This document shows positions 18,996 to 32,583 of a DNA stretch of 38,447 bases, piece by piece. The DNA is from Paulinella micropora. Its lineage: Eukaryota > Cercozoa > Imbricatea > Euglyphida. A model generated the notes under the pieces. The model ran no database searches and was not told the DNA's origin. It worked only from the letters and a program-made list of their open reading frames with translations. The DNA lies in the NCBI GenBank assembly GCA_009731375.1, contig BJOX01000153.1:250408-288854 (forward strand). The letters are read 5' to 3'. The translations under genes and the position numbers were made by a program. The stretch's first letter is position 1. The number at the start of each line of letters is the position of its first letter.

Positions 18996-19068
18996 ATAAT
19001 ATATGTACGTATGTACGTACGTACGTACGTACGTACGTACGTATGTATGTATGTATGTATGTATGTAT
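18996..19068. repeat. (ACGT)n then (GTAT)n tetranucleotide tract
   Basis: CGTA repeated about eight times (self-complementary) passes into GTAT units. Confidence 0.9.
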
Positions 19069-19145
19069 GGGTATGTATGTACGGTATGGTATGCCTTCAT
19101 GCATGTATGATCAATCCAGACTATTAGCGTGTCACCCTCCTTACA

Positions 19146-19208
19146 TAGATAGATAGATAGACAGACAGACAGATAGATAGATAGATAGATAGATATATAG
19201 ATAGATAT

Positions 19209-19241
<33 letters not shown>
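19146..19241 (+). repeat. GATA/GACA microsatellite
   Basis: GATA units with GACA and ATATAGATA interruptions. Confidence 0.9.
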
Positions 19242-19242
<1 letters not shown>

Positions 19243-19324
19243 TCCACATATTAAATTTGTGCTTGCATGCTGTATCTAAGAGTGTATGTATTTATATGCC
19301 TGTACCTTGGACTTGCCTTAAACT

Positions 19325-19348
19325 ATCTATCTGTCTATGTCTGTCTGC

Positions 19349-19408
<60 letters not shown>

Positions 19409-19457
19409 GTATCTATCTATGTATCTATCTATGTATCTATCTATGTATCTATCTATG

Positions 19458-19509
<52 letters not shown>

Positions 19510-19555
19510 AATCAATCCAATCAATCAATCAATCTATCTATCTTACCTATCTGCA
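19325..19555 (+). repeat. CTAT microsatellite with CTATGTAT higher-order pattern
   Basis: CTAT units. In the middle a 12-bp pattern CTATCTATGTAT repeats five times, and AATC units follow at the end. Confidence 0.9.
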
Positions 19556-19587
19556 TGATTGCATGCCCCCCCCATATATACATATAG

Positions 19588-19834
19588 AAAGAGAGAGAGA
19601 GAGAGACTCAGAGGGAGGGAGGGAGGGAGCCGGGGGGGGGGGCTATATATATTTTTTTTCTATATCTCCCTCCCTCCCTCCCTCCCTCTCTCTCTCTCTC
19701 TCTCTCCCTCTCTCTCTCTCTCTTACTCTGCTTCCAAGAAGTTAGCAGCAACCAGAGACGCCCCCTGTTTAAGAGAAAGAAAGGAAGAACAATAAGAGAA
19801 GAGGGCAGGCGGGGGGGGGGGGGGGGGAGGGGGG
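19588..19834 (+). repeat. GA, GGGA, CCCT and CT tracts plus G run
   Basis: (GA)n and (GGGA)n, then (CCCT)n and (CT)n. The GA and CT blocks are roughly complementary across about 100 bp and could pair. A G run leads into the gap at 19835-20039. Confidence 0.8.
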
Positions 19835-20039
19835 NNNNNNNNNNNNNNNNNNNNNNNNNNNNNNNNNNNNNNNNNNNNNNNNNNNNNNNNNNNNNNNNNN
19901 NNNNNNNNNNNNNNNNNNNNNNNNNNNNNNNNNNNNNNNNNNNNNNNNNNNNNNNNNNNNNNNNNNNNNNNNNNNNNNNNNNNNNNNNNNNNNNNNNNNN
20001 NNNNNNNNNNNNNNNNNNNNNNNNNNNNNNNNNNNNNNN

Positions 20040-20045
20040 ACGACG

Positions 20046-20100
<55 letters not shown>

Positions 20101-20178
20101 CGACAACGACAAAGACAACGACGACAACAACAACAACGACAACAACGACAAAAAAAAAAATAATACCAAAAGCGATAA

Positions 20179-20219
<41 letters not shown>

Positions 20220-20293
20220 GGAACAACAACAACAACAACAACCACAACAACAACAACAACAACAGAACTAACAACAACAACAACAACAACAAC
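20040..20293 (+). repeat. CAA and CAT microsatellites
   Basis: CAA with GAC interruptions, then a CAT block (about 20182-20218), then CAA again. Confidence 0.95.
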
Positions 20294-20491
20294 AAAGAAC
20301 CACACCTAAACAAAGTGCAGTAAAGGACCTTGAGATTTTTCGCAACAAAACCATCTAGCCAAGAAAACTTACTCCTGCAATCCAAAGGCAAGAGAATGAG
20401 CTTTCTTCCTGATTATTTCCATATGCCATACGGCAAAAAGCTCTTTGAAATTTTCAGGGCTTGGTTTACAGCCTATTCTTGCACACAGACA

Positions 20492-20492
<1 letters not shown>

Positions 20493-20553
<61 letters not shown>

Positions 20554-20577
20554 TGTGCGTGTGTGTGTGTGTGTGTA

Positions 20578-20612
<35 letters not shown>

Positions 20613-20625
20613 ATGTATGTATGCA

Positions 20626-20656
<31 letters not shown>

Positions 20657-20707
20657 ATGTGTGTATGTATGTATGTATGTGTGTGTATGTGTGTGTGTGT
20701 ATTTGCC
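20493..20707 (+). repeat. CT, GT and GTAT microsatellites
   Basis: (CT)n to 20549, then GT with GTAT blocks. Confidence 0.95.
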
Positions 20708-20778
20708 TCAGTACATAAGCTTAGATAAACATGTACAGAATATATACACATATATAGGAGACCGTCCTGCACCTCCGC

Positions 20779-20872
20779 CACCCGCAGCCTTCATAGGCTT
20801 CTCTTGCTGCACATGCACACATGTACACCCGCAGCCTTCATAGGCTTTTCTTGCTGCACATGCACACACATA
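20779..20872 (+). repeat. 47-bp tandem duplication
   Basis: ACCCGCAGCCTTCATAGGCT with CTTGCTGCACATGCACAC occurs twice, 47 bases apart, with one substitution. Confidence 0.9.
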
Positions 20873-20879
20873 CATGCAC

Positions 20880-20891
20880 ACATGTACACGG

Positions 20892-20930
<39 letters not shown>

Positions 20931-21035
20931 CAGGGAGGGAGAGAGAGAGAGAGAGAGAGGAAGAAGAAGAAGAAGAAGAAGAAGAAGAAGAAGAAGAAGA
21001 AGAAGAAGAAGAAGAAGAAGAAGAAGAAGAAACCG
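20880..21035 (+). repeat. CA, TA, GA and GAA microsatellites
   Basis: Four adjacent simple repeats; the GAA part covers about 20958-21031. Confidence 0.95.
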
Positions 21036-21104
21036 CTTCCATTTTTTCCTTTTGCTGGTAGACCTGGCAGGCACATAACAGTTGCATTCATACGTGCCAC
21101 AACA

Positions 21105-21111
21105 CACAGAA

Positions 21112-21145
<34 letters not shown>

Positions 21146-21146
21146 G

Positions 21147-21178
<32 letters not shown>

Positions 21179-21265
21179 GNNNNNNNNNNNNNNNNNNNNN
21201 NNNNNNNNNNNNNNNNNNNNNNNNNNNNNNNNNNNGGGGGGAGGAGGGAGAGAGAGAGAGAGAGG

Positions 21266-21356
<91 letters not shown>

Positions 21357-21540
21357 CCTAAAATACATACATAGATGCATACAAGCATACATACATGCAT
21401 ACATACATGCATGCATACATACATTCATTCATACATACATACATACATACATACATACATACATACATGCATGCCTTACGTACATAACATACATAACATA
21501 CATAACATACATATCATACATAACATACGTACAAATATCC
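21105..21540 (+). repeat. GA tracts with gap, then ACAT tracts
   Basis: (GA)n, a G run, N at 21180-21235, (GA)n to 21354, then ACATACATGCAT units and ACATAACAT units to about 21530. Confidence 0.9.
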
Positions 21541-21639
21541 ATACGTATATACACATACAAGGAAAAATAAATATGTGTGAATGTGCATGGACCAAATAGA
21601 CGTATCGATGATGCCCAGTGCCCTATGACAGCATCATTA

Positions 21640-21770
21640 TGAATATTATGATTATTATGATTATTATTATGATTGTTATTACGATCATTATTACAATTAT
21701 GATGATGATGATGATGATGATGATGATTATGATTCATGCAAAGCGTCAACACACACACACACACACACAT
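21640..21770 (+). repeat. ATTATG, GAT and CA tracts
   Basis: ATTATGATT units, then GAT about ten times, then CA about nine times. Confidence 0.85.
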
Positions 21771-21856
21771 GAATATGCATAAGACATCAGCGCTAACACA
21801 GCACCCAGCAGGGATAATACACAAGAAATGTATTGGACGTTTCTTTGAGACTTCAA

Positions 21857-22155
21857 CCATCGCAACATGATATGGCTGAAATGAGTCAACCATCGCAACA
21901 TGACATGGCTGAAATGAGTCAACCATCGCAACATGATATGGCTGAAATGAGTCAACCATCGCAACATGACAATGGCTGAAATGAGTCAACCATCGCAACA
22001 TGACAATGGCTGAAATGAGTCAACCATCGCAACATGACATGGCTGAAATGAGTCAACCATGGCAACATGACATGGCTGAAATGAGTCAACCATCGCAACA
22101 TGACAATGCCTGAAATGAGTCAACCATGGCAACATGACATGGCTGAAATGAGTCA
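21857..22155 (+). repeat. 33-bp minisatellite, about 9 copies
   Basis: Tandem units CATCGCAACATGACATGGCT plus GAAATGAGTCAAC. Some units have one extra base (GACAATGGC) and one has CATGG for CATCG. There are no spacers between units. Confidence 0.9.
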
Positions 22156-22169
22156 GTACCAGACTAGAA

Positions 22170-23275
<1,106 letters not shown>

Positions 23276-23341
23276 TAGATAGTCTAAGACGGTCGAACCT
23301 TCGGAGCACCTACGCCAACATACTCAGCCAAACATTTTCCG

Positions 23342-23586
23342 CTGTAACACACATACACACACACACATTCCAACTCCAATTGGAGGAATCAGGCCTACGA
23401 TTTTTTCCTTTCCCGTTTTCCACCAGCCCTCATTTCTCTCATCACCCGGCCCACCCCTTCGACACACACACACACACACACACACGCATAAACACACACC
23501 AAAACACACACACACACACATCAAATCTTTTCTTAAGGTTTTTACTGATTTTTGACTTCAACATACTCAGCCAAAAATTTTCCACA

Positions 23587-23649
<63 letters not shown>

Positions 23650-23880
23650 CATATATATATATACATATATATATATATAAACACGCACATCAAACCGCTT
23701 TTCTTAGATTTTTTTACTTCAAGAAACGCAGGCACATCAAACCTCTTTTCTTAGATTTTTTTTATTTCAAGAAACGCAGACACACGCATAGAGAGACAAA
23801 CACAAACACACACACAGACAGACACACAAACACACGTAAACACACAAAATTTACACACAAATACACACACACACAAACAC
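23342..23880 (+). repeat. CA/TA tracts with short tandem units
   Basis: Several CA blocks. CAACATACTCAGCCAAA then TTTTCC occurs at 23317 and 23560. CACATCAAACC-CTTTTCTTAGA to AAGAAACGCAG occurs twice at 23686-23780 with a period of about 46. Confidence 0.8.
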
Positions 23881-23884
23881 ACAA

Positions 23885-23921
23885 GACGGACAGATAGATA
23901 GATAGATAGATAAATAGATAA

Positions 23922-23955
<34 letters not shown>

Positions 23956-24080
23956 GGATAGATAGATAGATAGATGGATAGATAGATGGATAGATGGATA
24001 GATAGATAGATAGATAGATAGATGGATGGATAGATGGATAGATGGATAGAAAGATAGATAGATAGATAGGTGGATAGATG

Positions 24081-24115
<35 letters not shown>

Positions 24116-24117
24116 GT
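23885..24117 (+). repeat. GATA/GATG microsatellite
   Basis: GATA units with GGAT and AAAT variants. Confidence 0.95.
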
Positions 24118-24893
24118 GTTTGGTCTATCAGCTCTGCATATCCGAAGACATAGGCATCCATTCCACCCCGTCAAACGGCGACTGGGTAGCGGGCTGGGAA
24201 GCACTAAGCTACACATCCCTGGCTGGACGGGCAGCTTAGTAGACCCAGTCACGTACAGGAGCACGTGAGCCCCCAGGCTTGCCCCGGGGTCCACCTTTCG
24301 CGGGGGCTGGACTATATCTTAAAGATCTCCCTGCTAATATGCCTACAAATTCCCACTCCTCCTTAGTCTCTGAACCTTTCCCATTTGTCAGGACACCACT
24401 GGGTAGTGGCGACGGAGGACTACCGGGCCAGCTGCAGTGCTGACAGAAGTGGGTCGACGTCGAGAGTAGTGGCAATTTGCCGTAACCACTGGTCACTCAA
24501 ACTCACGCCGTAACACAAAGTCAGTAGGCAGCCAACCAAGGAGGCAGTTGTACCGAGTAGGAGCCATGCTCGGGGTTAGCCTGAAAAGAAGCGACTTGGC
24601 TGCGCATTGCCCAATACTTTGAGTTTTAGCATCCAACGACCGTTACATCGCCTGCTGCACCTCGGTTTCCCGGAGGCCGCGGTATCAAAGGCTCTCAGGA
24701 CTTTCCCGCAGTTTGAGAGTGTATCGAGGGCCCATACACCGTAACTTACCGTAGGTAGTCATCAGCCCTGGCCAGTCAGCACCAGCTGCGCTTCCCACGA
24801 GCGACGTTGCGCTATAAACAGCTGGTGAGGGCTGCAAAGGGGGTTTGGTTTTAGGCCGGAGCATTGAGCAGCTGGCCCCCTACATGCCCCCCG

Positions 24894-24895
<2 letters not shown>
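24118..24895. other. 780-bp unique island between GATA tracts
   Basis: Mixed-composition, GC-moderate sequence with no ORF of quality on either strand, sharply bounded by GATA repeats on both sides. It could be a non-autonomous mobile element or a non-coding gene. No pol III box pair or terminal repeat was found. Confidence 0.5.
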
Positions 24896-25640
<745 letters not shown>

Positions 25641-25726
25641 AGAGTGATAGATAGATAGATAGATAGATGGATGGATAAATAGACAGACAGATAAATAGAT
25701 GGATGGATAAATAGACAGACAGATAA

Positions 25727-25759
<33 letters not shown>

Positions 25760-26042
25760 GAGATAGAGAGATAGATAAATAGATAGATAGATAGAGATAG
25801 AGATAGAGATAGATAGATAGATAGATAGTTAGATAGATAGATAGAGAGATAGATAGATAGATATATAGATAGAGATAGAGGTAGAGATAGAGATAGAGAT
25901 GAGAGAGAGATAGAGATAGAGATAGAGATAGAGATAGAGATATAGAGATAGAGATATAGAGATAGAGATATAGAGATAGAGATATAGAGATAGATGTAGA
26001 TGTAGATGTAGATGTACATATATATATATATATATATGTATA

Positions 26043-26093
<51 letters not shown>

Positions 26094-26365
26094 TATATAT
26101 ACATATATATATATATATTATGTATATATATATATGTATATATATATATAAAGAATATATATATAATATAGATATAGATATAGATATAGATAAAGATAGA
26201 GATAAGATATAGGTATAGGTATAGGTATAGGTAAAGGTATAGGTACAGGTATAGGTATAGGTATAGGTATAGATATCGGTAAAGATATTTTTATAGATGT
26301 AGATATGGATATATAGATATAGATATATAGATATAGATATATGGATATAGATATATAGATATAGA
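25641..26365 (+). repeat. GATA-derived, ATAC, AT and GATATA/GGTATA tracts
   Basis: GATA degenerates into AGAGATAG, GATATAGA, GATGTA, ACATAT, pure AT and GGTATA tracts. No gene. Confidence 0.9.
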
Positions 26366-26447
26366 TAGACAATAATTTACCGGACCATTCGTTGGTTTCT
26401 TTCTGCTCGGCGCATCCGGATCGAGAATAACCACGGCTGTCACAAAC

Positions 26448-26487
<40 letters not shown>

Positions 26488-26520
26488 TCACCATGTTGTT
26501 GTTGTTGTTGTTGTTGTAAT
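26366..26520 (+). repeat. Short unique spacer then AT and GTT tracts
   Basis: About 75 bp of unique sequence, (AT)n at 26449-26484 and GTT about seven times at 26495-26516. Confidence 0.85.
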
Positions 26521-26567
26521 CGTCATAATATTACAAAAAAAAAACCAAGGATTTCACATGCAAATCT

Positions 26568-26568
<1 letters not shown>

Positions 26569-26599
<31 letters not shown>

Positions 26600-26608
26600 A
26601 GAGAGAGA

Positions 26609-26645
<37 letters not shown>

Positions 26646-27110
26646 NNNNNNNNNNNNNNNNNNNNNNNNNNNNNNNNNNNNNNNNNNNNNNNNNNNNNNN
26701 NNNNNNNNNNNNNNNNNNNNNNNNNNNNNNNNNNNNNNNNNNNNNNNNNNNNNNNNNNNNNNNNNNNNNNNNNNNNNNNNNNNNNNNNNNNNNNNNNNNN
26801 NNNNNNNNNNNNNNNNNNNNNNNNNNNNNNNNNNNNNNNNNNNNNNNNNNNNNNNNNNNNNNNNNNNNNNNNNNNNNNNNNNNNNNNNNNNNNNNNNNNN
26901 NNNNNNNNNNNNNNNNNNNNNNNNNNNNNNNNNNNNNNNNNNNNNNNNNNNNNNNNNNNNNNNNNNNNNNNNNNNNNNNNNNNNNNNNNNNNNNNNNNNN
27001 NNNNNNNNNNNNNNNNNNNNNNNNNNNNNNNNNNNNNNNNNNNNNNNNNNNNNNNNNNNNNNNNGGGGGGGGGAGGGGGGGGGGGGGTGGGGGGGGGGGG
27101 TTTGGGGGGA
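26569..27110 (+). repeat. GA and G tracts around a 419-N gap
   Basis: (GA)n, a G run, N at 26646-27064, then a G-rich run. Confidence 0.9.
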
Positions 27111-27186
27111 GGTGGAAGTTGGAAATTGTGTAATCCCCCCCTCGCATTGCTGCATCCCTGTCGGAATAAATTCTGGTTTCTGTAAA

Positions 27187-27221
27187 CCAGGAGGAGTTGG
27201 GAGCTCATAGTTGCAGGGTGG
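27187..27221 (+). repeat. Short dispersed repeat, copy 2
   Basis: ACCAGGAGGAGTTGGGAGCT then CATAGTTGCAGG; the inverted copy is at 13812-13848. It overlaps a small hairpin (CTGGTTT / AAACCAG, 27172-27189). Confidence 0.65.
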
Positions 27222-27233
27222 CTTATTATGGGT

Positions 27234-27236
<3 letters not shown>

Positions 27237-27278
<42 letters not shown>

Positions 27279-27315
27279 ATGAAGTAGTAATGTTGTTGTT
27301 GTTGTTGTTGTTGTG
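27237..27315 (+). repeat. AGT and GTT microsatellites
   Basis: AGT about 15 times, then GTT about eight times. Confidence 0.95.
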
Positions 27316-27420
27316 GTAACCATCGCAGGCAGCGGCCTTTGTCTGGAGGCCAATGTTCTTGCCGTCCAGTGTCCAGGTTTTGAACTGCACCTGAAAAAAA
27401 AAATTGTATGTATTTTCAGT

Positions 27421-27423
27421 CTA

Positions 27424-27456
<33 letters not shown>

Positions 27457-27625
27457 CACTCTCAAATCTATGTTGTTTTCATGGAGTGTCTAAGTTTTGA
27501 CCTGAAGTATATTGTCGGTATGTTTACATACACAATTACACACACATACACACACACACACATACTCACTCAAACTCTCTCCCTCCCTCCCTCCCTCCCT
27601 CCCCCCCCCTCTCCCCCTCTCTCTA

Positions 27626-27660
<35 letters not shown>
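27421..27660 (+). repeat. CT, TA, CA, CCCT tracts
   Basis: Alternating simple repeats with short unique spacers and no gene. Confidence 0.85.
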
Positions 27661-27661
<1 letters not shown>

Positions 27662-27739
27662 GTGTCTGTATTTTATTACCTTCACGAAGTCCAAAGTTTC
27701 TGGCAAAGCAGGCAGTAAATCAGGAGTGACACCACCCTG

Positions 27740-28644
<905 letters not shown>

Positions 28645-28744
28645 AGGAATGGAAACTACAACAAGGAAAAGAATCGAGGATTTTAGTTTACCTTTTTCAA
28701 AGCTGAGACGACTCCAGCCATTTATGTATCCTGTAATAGGTGCA

Positions 28745-28950
28745 CAACCAGCAATAGCAGCAGCAACAACAAAATAGAAATAACAACACACAACAACAAC
28801 AACAGCAACAACAACAACAACAACAGCAACAACAACAAACAACAATTATAACAATAACAATAACAATAACAATAGCAATAACAATAACAATAACAATAAG
28901 AATAACGATAACAACAACAAGAACAGCAACAACAACAACAACAACAACAC
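28745..28950 (+). repeat. CAA and AATAAC microsatellites
   Basis: CAA with CAG interruptions, then AATAAC units, then CAA. Confidence 0.9.
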
Positions 28951-28954
28951 TGAA

Positions 28955-29215
28955 AGTGGTTTTTAATTTGTACAGTAGGCAGCCACGCTTCCAACCCGTT
29001 ATTGGGTATCACAAATTAAAGCAACAACAACAACGAGAAAATTATTATTTTGGCCGCTAGCCACGCTCCATCTTGTGATTGCTTTAAGTCATTAATTTAA
29101 TTGAACAACAACAACAACATCAACAACATCTTGTCATGGATTCGATTCATGAATTAAATACAGCAACAGCAACAACAACAACAACATCAACAACATTCAT
29201 TAGTTAAATTTAACA
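28955..29215 (+). repeat. CAA-tailed repeat, two to three degenerate copies
   Basis: GCAGCCACGCTTCCAACCCG with AAATTAAAG then CAA (about 28960-29034), and GGCCGCTAGCCACGCTCCAT with TTAATTTAATTG then CAA (about 29041-29130). Two shorter CAA or AAG-tailed remnants follow. A further copy is at about 29995-30060. Confidence 0.55.
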
Positions 29216-29294
29216 AGAAGAAGAAGAAGAAGGAGAAGAAGGAGAAGAAGAAGAAGAAGAAGAAGAAGAAGAAGAAGAAGAAGAAGAAGAAGAA
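29216..29294 (+). repeat. AAG microsatellite
   Basis: AAG about 25 units with GGAG interruptions. Confidence 0.95.
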
Positions 29295-29303
29295 CAACGT
29301 CCC

Positions 29304-29832
29304 GTGGATAAGAAATCCTTGTCACAAATCATCCCGTATAGTAAACTGTTGGGTTCCCCTTCCGAAGGCCCTCTTGACCTCCTGCCTAATCGTGAAGCTG
29401 GTGGTGGCATACCGGCCACTGGCACTACTGCTTCTTCTTTCTTCTTCTTCTTCTTCTTCTTCCTCCTCCTCCTGCTCCTGCTCTTCTTCTTCTTCTGTTC
29501 CTGCCTCTCCTCCCTCTCATGCATCTTCTCCTCCATCTGCTGCTGCCACCGCTCTTCCCATTGAGGACACTGCTGCTTCTGACGCTTCCCATCTGCATAG
29601 TATTAGGCATGTCCTGCCGCCCAAATATTTTATTCGGGAAACCGCAGGCAGCACTTCGCTCAATGCGGAATCGTGTTTTTGCTTACGACTGGACGATGCA
29701 GTTGCTCTTGGTTGTGTTGATGATCTGAGTTCTGGGATCCTGAGTATAGGGATGTCGATGGTGACTCAGACATTAGCCAGGAAGCATGAGGTAAAGACAG
29801 TCGATGGAAGAGCAAGCCCACGGAGTCAATGA
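29304..29832 (+). CDS. Possible coding segment, unknown, with TTC repeat inside
   Basis: One frame from 29304 reads DKKSLSQIIPYSKLLGSPSE and on to GIPATGTTASS. A TTC/TCC tract (29430-29500) then shifts the phase, and another frame continues as VPASPPSHASSPPSAAATAL, then SIRHVLPPKYFIRETAGS, ending in a stop at 29830-29832. Both ends look more like protein than the surrounding repeats, and the Ser/Pro/Ala-rich middle is a usual linker type. No start, splice site or domain can be fixed. It lies between CAA-tailed repeats, so it may be the inside of a mobile element. Confidence 0.3.
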
Positions 29833-29994
29833 GACTTCTAACTCCACCCGCGATTTGACCTTGTGTCTTTTTCCTTGTTGTACTTTGTTCCACTGTAGTA
29901 CTCTATCGCTCTTTCTCTTTATTGTTCGTTTCTGAGTCCTAGAGTCCTATAGCTCAATTAGGTCTGGTGTCCCGACGGCTGGGGATGAAAGTGG

Positions 29995-30118
29995 CATTTT
30001 ATTAATTTGGCCGATAGCCACACCCAACTAGTTATTGATTATTAATTAAAGTCAACAACAACAACAAAAACAACAACAACAACAACAGCAGCAGCAACAA
30101 CAACAACAACAACAACTA

Positions 30119-30171
<53 letters not shown>

Positions 30172-30191
30172 ACAACGACGACGACGACAAC

Positions 30192-30225
<34 letters not shown>

Positions 30226-30270
30226 ACAACGACGACGACGACGACGACAACAACAACGACAACGACAGTC
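29995..30270 (+). repeat. CAA-tailed repeat copy and CAA/CGA microsatellite
   Basis: TTGGCCGATAGCCACACCCA with TTATTAATTAAAG leads into CAA with CGA and CAG blocks to about 30268. Confidence 0.75.
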
Positions 30271-31010
30271 TAGCGACAACAGCAGCAACATTAGCACTAA
30301 CATTGGCTGTTGAGTGATTTTAGTTTTGTTTGCTCGGGACTGTAAGCTGGGTCAAAATAGGTAGGTTTGGCCTTCGTTCGAGACGCAAGGGGGTAGGCCT
30401 GCTTTCGACCAGTGGCGCTTTTTTGGCATTGAAGATACAGGCTTTTTCACGTTACTTGCGGGTATGTCTTTAAGTTTGAGATGTGACTGCAAAAATATAT
30501 CTGCACCTACAGTTCACATTTTTTCTACGTCCCCCTTTCTTTCTTCTTTTCTTTGTGTGTGTCTCTTTCTTTCTTGATATTCTTTCTTGCATCCGGATCC
30601 ATTCCTTCTTTCCAATCCTTTACCCTGTCTTCTCTCTCCTTTGCTTTCTTCCTTCGACTTCACCAATCTTCTCCCGTCTATAGCTATCCAGTTTTCTTTC
30701 ATCTTTTCCACTCTTTCTTTCTTTCTTTCTACCTCGCTTCCTCGTTCTCATTTCAATGTCATTTCTTCACTCTACTTACAGTGCTTTCTAGCTTGCTTTC
30801 TTTCTTTCTTTTTCTTTTCTTTCTCTTCTCAATTAATACTCTTCTTTCTGTCAGTTCTATCTGTCTTTGTATATGTCTTGTCTGTCTGTCTGTGTCATGT
30901 GTGTGTCTGTCTGTCTGTCGACGTCTGTGTGTGTGTGTCTGTCTGTCTATCTGTCTATCTGCCTGTCTATGTGCTGTCTATGTGTGCCCATGCGAGTGTA
31001 TGCGTGTGAA
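30271..31010. other. Unique then pyrimidine-rich stretch
   Basis: About 250 bp unique sequence, then TTTC/TTCT-rich DNA and (GTCT)n at about 30870-30960. No credible gene. Confidence 0.6.
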
Positions 31011-31198
31011 AAAGTGAGTGAGTGAGTGGGTGAGTGGGTGGGTGGGTGGGTGGGTGAGTGAGGGAGTGAGGGTGTGAGTGAGTGAGGGAGTGAGTGAGTG
31101 AGTAAGTGAGTAAGTGAGTGAGTGAGTGAGTGAGTGAAATGAATGTGATCATGAGTAATCTCTCTATCTCTCTATCTCTCTCTCCCTCTCTCTCTCTC

Positions 31199-31244
<46 letters not shown>
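31011..31244 (+). repeat. GAGT/GGGT and CT microsatellites
   Basis: GAGT and GGGT units to 31136, then (CT)n at about 31158-31243. Confidence 0.95.
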
Positions 31245-31246
<2 letters not shown>

Positions 31247-31626
31247 AGGCATCACCCCCCTGATAGCAGGTAAAAATACCTTTTCCTGGTGACAGGTGCA
31301 CCAGCTTGTTTTTCAGTATTATTTGTCCGGATTGGACCTGATGCCATTTTATTCCTGGTCTGTTGCCGTTTTCCTTTTTTGCTTCACTGAGCTAATACAA
31401 CGAGACATCATTCTCATTCTTGAGGACTGTGTTTGGTTGTATTACCGACTTTTTACGAGCTATCGTTGGGTGCATTACATTTGGAGTCCACATCACTAGG
31501 GTGATTTCTTTCTGCTTTGCCACACAGGCAACAGAGTGAATTTTCACTGACCTGTCTCACACGGGGACGTCAGACGAAAACAAATACTCCAACACAGCTC
31601 CCTCATAACTCTTTCACAAAACAAAT
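31245..31626. other. Unassigned stretch left of the retroelement gap
   Basis: A frame open from 31517 to the gap reads RGRQTKTNTPTQLPHNSFTK and could be the start of gag. A 67-aa frame at 31296-31499 looks non-coding. The 5' LTR and primer-binding site might be here or in the gap; I could not identify either. Confidence 0.3.
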
Positions 31627-32581
31627 NNNNNNNNNNNNNNNNNNNNNNNNNNNNNNNNNNNNNNNNNNNNNNNNNNNNNNNNNNNNNNNNNNNNNNNNNN
31701 NNNNNNNNNNNNNNNNNNNNNNNNNNNNNNNNNNNNNNNNNNNNNNNNNNNNNNNNNNNNNNNNNNNNNNNNNNNNNNNNNNNNNNNNNNNNNNNNNNNN
31801 NNNNNNNNNNNNNNNNNNNNNNNNNNNNNNNNNNNNNNNNNNNNNNNNNNNNNNNNNNNNNNNNNNNNNNNNNNNNNNNNNNNNNNNNNNNNNNNNNNNN
31901 NNNNNNNNNNNNNNNNNNNNNNNNNNNNNNNNNNNNNNNNNNNNNNNNNNNNNNNNNNNNNNNNNNNNNNNNNNNNNNNNNNNNNNNNNNNNNNNNNNNN
32001 NNNNNNNNNNNNNNNNNNNNNNNNNNNNNNNNNNNNNNNNNNNNNNNNNNNNNNNNNNNNNNNNNNNNNNNNNNNNNNNNNNNNNNNNNNNNNNNNNNNN
32101 NNNNNNNNNNNNNNNNNNNNNNNNNNNNNNNNNNNNNNNNNNNNNNNNNNNNNNNNNNNNNNNNNNNNNNNNNNNNNNNNNNNNNNNNNNNNNNNNNNNN
32201 NNNNNNNNNNNNNNNNNNNNNNNNNNNNNNNNNNNNNNNNNNNNNNNNNNNNNNNNNNNNNNNNNNNNNNNNNNNNNNNNNNNNNNNNNNNNNNNNNNNN
32301 NNNNNNNNNNNNNNNNNNNNNNNNNNNNNNNNNNNNNNNNNNNNNNNNNNNNNNNNNNNNNNNNNNNNNNNNNNNNNNNNNNNNNNNNNNNNNNNNNNNN
32401 NNNNNNNNNNNNNNNNNNNNNNNNNNNNNNNNNNNNNNNNNNNNNNNNNNNNNNNNNNNNNNNNNNNNNNNNNNNNNNNNNNNNNNNNNNNNNNNNNNNN
32501 NNNNNNNNNNNNNNNNNNNNNNNNNNNNNNNNNNNNNNNNNNNNNNNNNNNNNNNNNNNNNNNNNNNNNNNNNNNNNNNNN
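31627..32581. other. Assembly gap (955 N)
   Basis: Hides the 5' part of the retroelement. Confidence 0.95.
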
Positions 32582-32583
32582 AA

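Noticed and set aside
21857-22155. CRISPR-like direct repeats
   Set aside because: Units of 33 bp are directly adjacent with no spacers, and the context is eukaryotic. It is a minisatellite.
29940-29965. pol III A box (TAGCTCAATTAGG)
   Set aside because: No B box at a suitable distance, so it is not called.
31296-31499. 67-residue aromatic-rich frame
   Set aside because: No homology recognised, no intron or start context, composition as expected by chance in T-rich DNA.
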